Source of the DNA: Candidatus Villigracilis vicinus
GTDB lineage: Bacteria; Chloroflexota; Anaerolineae; Anaerolineales; Villigracilaceae
DNA: 64,000 nt
Reading direction: 5' to 3'
Assembly: GCA_016721315.1 (NCBI GenBank)
Contig: JADKIL010000006.1
Span: 213,201-277,200 of the forward strand
Numbering within the stretch: position 1 is the stretch's first letter; the number at the start of each line of letters is the position of its first letter. The position numbers were made by a program, and so were the translations under genes. The notes below the pieces were generated by a model. It worked only from the letters and a program-made list of their open reading frames with translations, searched no databases and had not been told where the DNA came from. Positions 30,882 through 42,800 of the stretch are shown piece by piece.

Positions 30882-33800
30882 TTATTCATCAATTACTTGG
30901 GTCAACACTGCGCGTACAACTGTTCTCTGCAGGTATTCACCCGAAGCCTCATCAAAAGTCTTACAGGTGATAAGGGTCAACCAGGGTTTGTCTTCGTGTT
31001 TCAGCACAGAGCTGACTGCCGTTGGTTGGACGGTGCTGTTGGTACGCACCTCGTAGATATATTTCTGTCCGCCAAGGTGAACGATGATCTGGTCGCCATA
31101 TTTCAGGGTGTTAAGGTTGGCAAACGGACCCTTTAAGCCACTGGCGAGGGAGGTATGTGCAGTAATAACCGAGTTACCATCAAAGGTTGGGTAGGCTGTA
31201 TTTTCCAACCATCCGGCTGAACTTGCCAGCCATCGCAGATCCCATTCGCCGGTCTTTTCGTCGAATGGCACGCCAACAATGTTCAACTTCGCGCCCATGG
31301 ATGGAATCTCCACCCAGAGGTCGGTCTGCGCATACGCGAAGTCTTCCGGCATATCGGGCAGATAGGTTACGCGCCCGGGTGCAAAACCGGTAGCCGGAAG
31401 TTTAATTACCTCTTTTCCGGGTCCTTCACGTAAAGGTGGCGGCAAGTTGATGGCAACTGTTGAGACTACTGCATAGCTGTTCACGCCTGCAGGAGCACTT
31501 GGGTCATACCAGCGCTCAGTACCATTCACGTTGTAGGGCGAGATCTGCACAGGCACATCCGGAATAACACCAACATTGTCGACCGCAGGGTCGATCTCCA
31601 AACTAGTCCACTCGACATTCGCTGAGTTAACCACAGGAGCAGGTCCGACGAAGATCGCATCGAACGTGACGCGACCGGTTCGCCCAAGTTGGAATTCGTT
31701 CCAGCGGACAGTGAGCGTTGTACCGATAATGCTTGGCGGTAAAGCAACTGCTGTGCCACTAACAACCGCACTACCCGGAACATACTGCAAACCAACTGGG
31801 ATCTCGTCGGTTATAACCACATCAAAGGCATCCGCAGAGCTTTGAGAGGAATGAGCCACATCAATCGTAAAGGTGATGATGGAGTTATATGGAGCATTTA
31901 CAGGCGTGGCGGTCTTGTTGATGGTCATTTCAGGTTCAACCAGTGTGACCGGGTTCGCACTCACCGTTTGTGAATTACCACTGTAATTCCAAACTACGCT
32001 GTTGGTACGCTGGTTACCGCCTTGGTTGGACAGGATATCCAAAACGATCAGAGAATATCGGATGGTAACCAACTTTGGCTGGAGCGTTGCGTTGGTAAGA
32101 GCGCCGAAATCAAAAGTGACCAATCCACCATTATTTGCGACAAGCGGGTTACTGCCAGGCGCGGCGCCGTCAAGAGTGTTACAGGTGCCATCGGCAAGAG
32201 TTGTGCTGGTTACACCAGCAGGCAGATCCAGTTCGATACAATCCATGAACGCCAGACCGGTTTGAGGTGTATCAACAACTGTCACATTATTCAACGTACC
32301 GGAAGGCACAAGCAGAGTGATCTCATAGATAAGCTGCTCGCCAATGGTCGCTGCAGGCGCGCCTCCAGTTGTAACAGTGGTATGGGCAGCATTGCCGTCA
32401 ATAAATGCCTTTGCAATTGTAAATGTGAAGCCAAAGTCCAACGTTGGATCGGTTGTGGTGCCGGTCGAATTATCAACCACCTCAAGTGATGCAGGAGCGG
32501 TGGGGTCAAGTGCAAAGACCTTGCTGGAAGCAACACCGGCGGCCGTCCCAACACCATTGTCATTATTATCAATGTTGTTGTTGGGGTTATTTGTATCACC
32601 AACACTGGCTATATCTCGCGCGCTGAAGAAACCAGCAGGCGGGCTGACTCGAAGGATGTAATTACCCTGCGGCAAACCGGTTATAGTGTAGATGCCACTC
32701 GCATTTGTAGTTGTGGAGGTGTAAACGGTCAGACTATTGACATTGAGAACATCCACAGTCGCCGATGGAAGCGGGAAGTCGACAGAAGCATCATAGGCTC
32801 CATTATCATCCACATCCACAAAGAGTTGATTGCTGACCGCTACCCGATAGAAACCAAAGTCCACGGTGCGGTTGCTTTGGTTGTTCACCGCTTCACCTGA
32901 CTCGGGGTTGGTACCTGGATCATTATCATTGATCGGCTCAGACATGCCCGGACCAAGGACAACGGCAGTGCTGACAACATCGCCGCTGGAAATACGCGTA
33001 CCATTATCATCGAGGTCAGTATTGTTCTCAGGGCTGGGCGCAGTTGTTTCAAGCAGATTGCCGTTATCATCCCGGGTTGTTCTGCTGCTCCAATACCCTA
33101 CGAGCGCATTATTGGATGCATTGTTCACAAAGTTATCGGAAGGAATGACAACCAGATAACTACCCGGTTCCAGATTGTCAAAACGATAATAACCATTTAC
33201 ATCCGTTGTATCTGTTGTGACCAGCGTGTCTGTACCCGAATCATATTGATTGTTCGTGTTTGTGTCGCGGTACAACTCAACCAGAACACCGTTCACGCCA
33301 ACTTCGGTACCGTTCTGTAGTACGCCATCATTGTTGGTATCGAACCAAACACGGTTGCCAAGGCTATAAACAGATTTGAAACCAAAGTCTACGGTCAGGT
33401 CAGTTGTAAGACCGGCTGGGCTGTCGCCAAATTCACCTGCATCCATGACAAGTGTGCCACTGGTGACGGCGCCTGGGACATTTTCTGTGGGTCCATTATC
33501 GTCGGAGTCGGTGTTGTTATTTGGGTTGGGGGTTGAACCCAAGTCCACTGTGCTGACGTAGCCATTTGGCGGGGTCACACGCACAATGTAGTTCCCTTCG
33601 GGCAAACCGGTGAAGGAGTAGATGCCGTTCGCACCAGTTGTGACGGAACCAAGAGATGTAGTGCCGTTACCTGCAAGCAAGGTAACTGTAGCGGCATCAA
33701 GTTCAGTATCTCCAGCACCATACGTGCCATTCACGGCGGCGTCCACAAAGATCAAATTACCGATGGAAACCTGGTAGAAACCGAAATCCACGGTCATGTT

Positions 33801-36800
33801 GGCACGGTTATCGAGGTTGCCCTGACCCGTGCTTGAGAGATCGCCTTCACTGGTAGGTTCGTTGGTTGCAGGTCCAAGTGTGACCGCAGTGGATGCTACA
33901 TAATTGATGGCGCTGCCCGAGAAGGTAGTGGCGCCATTTTCATCCACATCGGAGTCTGAATTGGTATCCGGGTCGTTTGTGGCAGTTTCGTTGATCGAGC
34001 CGTTGTCTGCTCTTGAAGTGCCACTGCTCCAATATCCAAGCAAGACATCTGTAGTGCCGCCAGAGGTGAAGTTATCATTTGGAAGTACAACAACATAATC
34101 ACCCGCACTTAAACCATCGAAGCGGTAGTAGCCGCTTGCATTTGTGGTCGTAAATCCAGCGGAGGTATCCAAAGCGTCGTACACACCGTTTGGATTTGTA
34201 TCCTTATACAACTCTACGCGGGCGCCACTGACGCCGTTCTCATTCGCGTCGATATTCCCATCATTATTTGTATCAAACCAGACGCGGTTACCGAGGCTGA
34301 AGGTTAGAGAATTGAAACCAAAATCCACTGAGTTATCTGTGGTGGTCCCGTTTGCAACAGTGAGAGTCTTGGCTGTGCTAAGCGGTGTGGTGCCGCTGCC
34401 GGGCGTCATTGTTAAGATGCCGCTGGTTACTGCACCGATCGCCGTACCAGGTCCGTTGTCGTTGTTATCCGTGTTGTAGTCCGGGTCAGTGGTGTCGTTT
34501 GCATTGACTGTATCCACCGTGCTGGCGTATCCGGCTGGTGGAGTAACACGCACGACATAGTTGCCTTGCGGCAGACTTGGGAAGGAGTACACACCGCTGG
34601 CAGTCGTGACCATACTGCGGAGCACGGTTGCACCATCAGCGCTGAGTAATTCAACGGTGGCACCACCAAGCAACTGGTCGCCAGAGGCGGAAACGTATTC
34701 GCCGTCAGAAACACCGGCGATCTGGTCATCCATGAAGATCAAGTTGCCAATGCCCACACGATAGAAGCCGAAATCCACGGTCATATTGGCGCGGTTATCG
34801 AGATTACCTTGCGGGTTGGCTCCGGATACAAGATCACTTTCACCTGTAGGCTCGTCGGTGGCAGGTCCAATCGTTATGGCACGTGAAGAAACATAGTTAA
34901 GCGGGTTCGCGTTGGAGAGCGCCGTGCTGGTAAACGTGGTCAGACCATTTTCCTCGCTAGTTAGCGGGTTGCTGCCTGCGTCTACATTATTATCGGGATC
35001 ATTGGTGGCGCTTTCGCTCAAGACACCTGCATTACTGACCGTTGTGCCCGTGCTCCAGTAACCAGCCAGCGGGTCACCGGCAACATTATCTCCAAGACCA
35101 ATATTTCTGAAGTTATCACCTGGCAAGAGAACAACATATTCACCCGCTGTGAGACTATCGAAGCGGTAATAGCCATTTACATCGGTGGTTGTATTTCCGG
35201 CTATGGTATCGCCTGCATCGTAAGCGCCACTTGCATTAGTGTCACGGTACACCTCAACTCGTACACCACTAATACCGTCTTCACCAGCATCAATGACGCC
35301 ATCATTATCGGTGTCGTACCAAACACGGTTGCCAAGGCTGAAAAGCAGGGCGTTGAAGCCAAAGTCCAGCGTGTTATCAGTTGTCGTCCCATTGGCAATG
35401 GTGACAGTCTTCGGCGAGCCGCCCGGGGTTGTTCCGCCGCCAGGAGTCATCGTCAGGATATTACTGCTCACTATCCCGGAATTTAGCCCAACACCATTGT
35501 CGTTATCGTTATCATTGTTGTCCGGGTTATCATTATCGGTTTGCGGATTTGTATCAATGGCGCTGGCGTACCCTGTTGGCGGCGTAACCTTGACAATGTA
35601 ATTACCTGCGGGCAATCCAGTAAATGAATATGTGCCCGCCGGTCCGGTGGTGACACTGCTGCCTATTGTCGTAGTTCCGTTCTCAGCATAAAGCTGGACA
35701 GTCGCTCCGCTAAGCAGGGTATCGCCGCCATTGTATGCGCCGCTGGTATCAACATCCACGAAAACCAGATTACCGATAGCCACATTGTAGAAGCCAAAGT
35801 CGAGGGTGCGGTTGCTGCGATTATTAGGCGCTTCACCCGCTTGCGGATTGGTGGCTGGGTCATTATCAGTGGTTGGTTCAGTTTCGGCACCTAATGTGAC
35901 TGCTGTTGAGGCGACATAATTAACCGTATTGCCCGAGAAGGTAGTGACACCATTTTCGTCGGTATCGCTATCAGAATCATTATTGGCAGTAAAAGCCGCA
36001 GTTGGGGTCGCATCACTTGGAACGCCACTGGAATTGATCAACGTGCCGCTGCTCCAATACCCCAGCAATGCATCGGTAGTTCCACCAGCCACAAAGTTAT
36101 CATTCGGTATAACTACTACATAATTGCCCGCAGCAAGATTATCAAACCGATAATAACCATTCGCATCTGTATTGACAGTTGTGACAGACGTATCCCCTGC
36201 ATTAAATGTGCCGCTGGCATCGGTATCACGATACAGTTGCACCAGCACGTTATTGACGCCGCTCTCGCCCGTATCCAGAATGCTATCGTTGTCCGTATCG
36301 TACCAGACGCGATTGCCAAGGCTATAGACCTTGGTAAAGCCAAAGTCGAGTGTGTTATCGGTGGTGGTACCCGTACCCTGATTCAAAGCAATATTTGCCC
36401 GCACTTCACCAGCAGACATGGTTAATGCGCCACTGTTCACTTGACCAGGTCCAGTGCCATCCCCATTGTCGTTGTTATCAGTATTAATATCCGGGTCATC
36501 ATTATCATTCTGCGGATTTGAGTCGATCGTACTGATATATCCGCTGGGTGGCGTGACACGGATTATATAATTTCCGGCTGGCAAGTTTTTGAAGGAGTAG
36601 GTGCCGCCTGCGCCGGTAGTAACACCACCCGCCGCATCGTCTGTGGTTCCCAAAATTCCGTCAGGACCAACTGTCACTTCGGTAGAATTATTTCCTGTAT
36701 AAAGCTGAACAATTGCGTTGCTCATTACCGAGTCTGAAGTGAGAGAGTTGTATATACCATCACCATCTTCATCCACATAGACCAGATCGCCGATCTCAAC

Positions 36801-39800
36801 TCGATAGAAACCAAAGTCCACCGTCATATTGGCGCGGTTATCGTAAGTGGTTCCCTGTCCTGTGGCGGAAAGGTCAACTTCGTTAAGCGGCTCAGCAGTT
36901 GCCCCAAGCGTAACAGCCGCTGCAGCTACATAGTTGATAAAGCGATTGGATATAAATGTCGTACGCCCATTCTCGTCACTCGTTGGAAGTCCGGCATCTA
37001 CATCATTATCCGGGTCATTCGATGTTGAATCTGAACGATTGGAATTATTGGCAATGGTTGTGCCTGTGCTCCAATAGCCTACCAGCGCATCCGTTGTTCC
37101 GCCTGTGGTGAAATTATCGTTCGGAATGACGACAATGTAGTTCCCAGCGGGGAGTCCATCAAAGCGGTAATAACCAGTTGAGTCTGTGGTTGTAAATGGA
37201 GATGCTGCTACGGGCAGGTCTGTACCGGGATTATAAGTTTGATTGTTATTCGTGTCAGAATACAACTCGACGCGAACACCGCTTACACCTTGTTCTCCCG
37301 CATCCAACACTCCGTCATTGTCAGTATCGAACCAGACGCGGTTACCGAGGTTGTAAACGGGAACAATAAAGCCAAAGTCAACTGTGGGGTCTGAAGTGGT
37401 GGCGGTGGCATTGGTAACAACATTGTTAGCAGCGCCCGCCGCACCGCCAGTGCCTTGACCAGGGGTCAAGGTTACAACGCCACTGCTGACTTGCAATGCA
37501 TTTTCGCCAATCCCATTGTCGTTCTCGTCCGTGTTTGTGTCGGGGTCGGTGGTATCTCCTGAGTCGGCAGTATCCACTGTGCTGGCATATTCAATTGGGG
37601 TTGAAGGCGGGGTAACACGGACAACATAGTCGCCTGCGGGCAAGCCGCTGAACGAATAGGTGCCGCCTGCACCCGTCACATACGCACCGGTTCCATCATC
37701 GGTCGTGCCAAGGATGCCATCTGCACCGACTTGAATTTGTGTATTGTTATTCCCTGAATAAAGCACAACGTTTGCGCCTGAAAGCAGGGTATCTCCGGCA
37801 TTACGATCGCCGCTCTTGTCTACATCAACAAATACGATGTTACCAAGGTCAAGACGATAGAAACCAAAATCAACAGTACGATCACTTTGGTTATTGGGTT
37901 CTTCACCATCAGCAGATTCCGGATTGGTTGAAGGATCGTTATCTGTGATTAATTCTTGCGCACCGGGTCCCAGAGTGATCGCAGCAGAAGCAACATAATC
38001 AATTCCACCGCTGGCAAGAGCTGTAGTTAACCCATTGTCGTCAAGGTCGTCTTGATCGGCATCCGGGTCGTTGGCGGTAGCATCAGTGATCGTACCGTCT
38101 GAAATGATGCTCGTTGCGCTGCTACGATACCCAAGCAAGGGGTTCCCTGGAACGGTGTCTCCAGACGCAAGGGTACGGAAGTTATCATCTGCAATAACGA
38201 CAACGTAATTTCCTGCTGGCAGATCATCGAAACGATAATAGCCGTTCGTGTCGGTGGTATCAAAAGCGAGGAAGGTGTCCCCGGCATTAAAACCGCCGCT
38301 GTTGTTTGTATCGCGATACAGTTCCACGCGAACACCGTTAATACCAACTTCGGCTCCATCCATGAGACTGTTATTGTCGGTATCGTACCAGACGCGGTTA
38401 CCAAGGCTGAAGACCAATGGCACAAAGCCAAAGTCCATGGTGTTGTCAGTCGTGCTGCCGCTGGAATTGGTTATAGTCACATTTGGTTTTGCTGTGGTAT
38501 CCGGGCGTGTGCCGCCGCCGGGCGTCATGGTAAGGACACCACTGGAAGTGACCACTGCATCGATCAATACACCATCTCCATTGTCGTTGTTATCGACATT
38601 GTTATCTGGTTCGTCATTGTCGGTTTGCGGGTTGGTATCAATCGTGCCTTCATAGCCTACCGGCGGTGTAACACGGACAATGTAATCGCCCTGGGGTTGC
38701 CCGGTAAACGAATACAACCCGGTACTTGCGGCGCTTGTAGTTGTAGCAAGCAAAGTGACACCATCCGCGCTATACAATTGCACATTGGCTCCAGAAAGCG
38801 GTGTATCACCTGCGTTATTCGCACCAGATCGATCAAGGTCGGCAAATACCAAGTTGCCAATAACAGTACGATAGAAACCGAAGTCAGCCGTCAGGTTGGC
38901 ACGCTCATCAATGGCACCCAGAGGTCTGGTTCCATCAATATCGGTTTCACCCATGGGTTCAAGCGGTGGAGGTCCAAGCGTGATGACAGACGAAGAAACG
39001 AAATTAATGGTCGTGCCGGTCACGTCGAATGTGGTCACGCCGTTCTCGTCACTATCATCCTCATCAATATCGACATCGTTGGCAGTATTGTCATTGAGAG
39101 TTCCATTTGCGGCGCGTAGAGTGCCACTGCTCCAGTACCCCACAAGCGAAGTATTGCCGCCTGTTGTAAAGTTATCGTTGGGGATGACGACCACGTAATC
39201 ACCAGCGGGAAGGTTATCAAAACGGTAGTAACCACCGGCGGCAGTCAACATACCGCCCGCGGCATCATCAGCACTGTTCAGAATACCATCGGGACCCACA
39301 TTTATTTCAGTGCCGCTCGAATTGAAGAGTTGAACACGTACGCCACTAACGCCGACCTCTGTTGCAGTATCGATCAGGTTGTTATTATTGGTATCAAACC
39401 AAACGCGATTACCCAGACTATAGTAGGGAGAGATAAAGCCAAAATCGAGGCTTGAGTCGGTGGTAGTCCCAGTCGCGTTGGTCTTTGTAATATTCGCTCC
39501 CGAATCTGTGGAAGGATTCAGAGTCAGCACTGCGCTGGAAGCCTGCCCAAGCGCGGTTCCAACACCATTATCGTTATTGTTGGCGTTCTGATCCGGATCG
39601 TCATTATCATTTTGCGGATTGTCATCACGCGTGCTGTAATAACCAGCAGGCGGGGTGACTTTCACAATGTAGTCTCCGGAAGGCAACCCAATAAAGGAAT
39701 ATAGACCATCTGCAAGGGTGGTAACACCGCCCAAGGCATCATCACTTGTACCGATAATGCCGTCTGGTCCCACTGGGATTTCGGTTGTGCCGTTGCTCAT

Positions 39801-42800
39801 AAAGAGTTGAACAGTCGCACCCGCCAAAGGACCATCAGGGCTGCCATCCAGGTCGCCGTCTTCGGTGAAATCGGCAAAGACCAGGTCGCCAATAGCGGCA
39901 CGATAAAAGCCAAAGTCAACTGTCATGTTGGCGTGGTTGTCTGTAGAGCCCTGCCCGCTGGCAGAAGAAGGTTCACCCGTAGGCTCCAACGGCAGACCAC
40001 CCAGAGTGATAGGAGCAGAGGAAACATAATCGATCGGATTAACAGAGGAAAGCAACGTACTTAAGAAGGTTGTAACACCATTCTCATCACTTGTGCCTGA
40101 GACGGCATCACGATCATTATCAGGGTCGTTGGTAGCGCTTTCAGATAGAGTGCCAGTTCCATTAACGGATATCCCTGTACTCCAATAGCCTGCCAATGGA
40201 TCAGAGCCCATGTTATCGCCCGCGCCGACATTGCGGAAGTTGTCACCGGGGATGACAACCACATAATCACCCGCTGGCAGGTCATCGAAGCGATAATAAC
40301 CAGTACTATCTGTCTCGGTATAACCAATGAAAGTCGCGCCTCTATACAACTCAACCCGTACGCCACTGATTCCTGACTCGGCACCATCCAATACACCATC
40401 ATTATCCGTATCGTACCAAACGCGGTTACCAAGACTGTACAAAACAAAACCAAAATCAACGGTTGGATCGTATGTGTCGCCGATAGCTGTTGTTATGATA
40501 TTTTTTGAATTAGCACCTGCATCACCTGGAACCAGGGTAACAAGTTCACTTTCAACCAAACCTGAGCCAATTCCAACTCCGTTGTCGTTGTTGTCGATGT
40601 TCGTGTCCGGATCGTCGTTGTCATTTTGCGGATTGCTATCCACTGTACTTGAGTAGTCTCCCGGCGGATTTACTTTTACAAGATAAGTACCCTGGGGTAA
40701 TCCCTGGAATAAATAGGTGCCAGCAGCGCCAGTAGTGACTCCACCTGCGGCGTCATCGATTGTACCGAGGATGCCGTCAGGACCTGTATTAATTTCTGTT
40801 TCTGTAGCTCCGTCACTGGCAAAAAGTTGAACCGTTGCGCCAGAGATGGGGGTATTCGAACCATCGTAAACACCATTGCCATCTGAATCCATAAAGACCA
40901 GACTACCCAGGGATAGTTTATAGAAGCCAAAATCCACTGTGCGATTGCTGCGGTCATCTGGTGATTCCCCTGCAGGGTTGGCAAGCGGCATATCGTCATC
41001 GTTTGTAGGCTCGGCGGGACCAGGAGGACCAATAGTGATCGCATCACTGATCACATCGCCGCCCAGTTGCGTCAAACCGTTTTCATCACTATCAAGATCG
41101 TCGTCAGGGTCATTTGCCGTGGCATCAGTCGTTGTACCGTCAGCGGCAATGGTAGTGCCGCTGCTCCAGTATCCACTGAGCCTGTTTAAGGGCGCTATAT
41201 CACCAACAACATTCTTGAAGTTATCATCAGGGATCACAACTACGAAGTTATTCGGTTCAAGATCGTCAAAGCGATAATAGCCACCGCCGCTCGTGGTTTG
41301 CGTCCCACGCAGTACAGTCGGATTACCGCCTGCATCGGCTTCGAACAACTGCACGACAACGCCGTCCACGCCGACTTCATCTGTATCAATATCACCGTCG
41401 TTATTCGTGTCAAACCAAACACGGTTGCCAAGGCTGAACAAACCACCCACACGCAGAGTGTCTGTTGTGGAGTTGATGTTTTGCACACCCCCCGTTGCTG
41501 TAATGCCACCAACAGGGATAACATTAACATACGCACCGATCTCGGTCGAAACGACATTTATCTCAACCTTACAAATATCTTTGCCACCGGGGTCACCGCG
41601 TGCAGCAAGGCTGCCGCCTGTTAATTGAATTGTGCCAGTCCCAGCCACAGCCGTCAGCGTGGTGGTGGTTACGGGAGCAGCAGGGTCAATACACGTATGA
41701 GTAGCAAGGTAATCAGGACCAGAAGCGATTACAAGCCCATCTGGCAGAGTTGGAAATTCATCCAATAACCCCATTTCTCTTACAGGCACATTGCTGGTAT
41801 TTGAAATGGTAATGGTTAATTTTGACACTTGATTCACTGCCACAGGGTTTGGATTGAACACCTTGACCACACCCACACCAGGTAGGTTGGTCAAGGACGC
41901 TTCGGTTGGCTCATCACTGGTTACGCCATTTGCAGTGGTTAAGGCTCCAGCAGGGATTCGGTTCGTGCGATTTCCATTGACATTCATGATCACACGCAAA
42001 GTGATCGTACAACTGGAAAATGGCTGGAGCACACCGCCACTGAAAGAGAATTGCGCATCGCCGGGATTCCCCACCAATGTGCCTCCGCATGTCCCTGTAT
42101 TTAACATCGGTGGATTGGCAAGTTTAATGCCGCTCGAACCTGGCAAATACAACAGATCCATATTGTCAGTGAACGCCACTCCGGTAAGCTGAGTAGCATT
42201 GGGGTTGATCAACTGCACGGTCATCGTGGATGTGGCGCCGCCATAAACCAAGACCGGGCTAAAACCTTTCACAATGCCAATTTCGAGGTTCTTAACGGTT
42301 AAGTCTGCCTGGGCTTGTTGTAATGCCTGCACTACCGAACCAGTCGCAGATACTGTAGCAGATGTATTTCCAACCGGGATCGTATTGGTGTATGTGCTTG
42401 CAGAAGAGGGAGATGTATCCTTACCTTGAACGTCAACAGTAATCGTACAAATACCTGGAACACTACCTAATTTGGCAGGGACGGTTCCACCAGTCAGTTG
42501 AATGGTCTTGAAATCCGGCGAGATCGTTATAGTCCCTGCACCACAGGTAGTAACAGCATTGACGGGGCTGTAGACAACAAGCCCATTGGTTGTGTCTCCC
42601 GGAAGGTTATCGGTGATATTTACATTAATCAGGTCAGAAGGCGATTCATTTTGCAAGGTTATCGTTAATACAGAACGCCCATTTGCCTGCACTTCTATTG
42701 GGTAGAACGCTTTACGTGTGGTTAAGGTGGTTGCGCTCAACAACGCCGAGGTAGCGGTAAGTTCATTGGTGCGTCCTTGCTGGGTTGTAATATCATTCAC

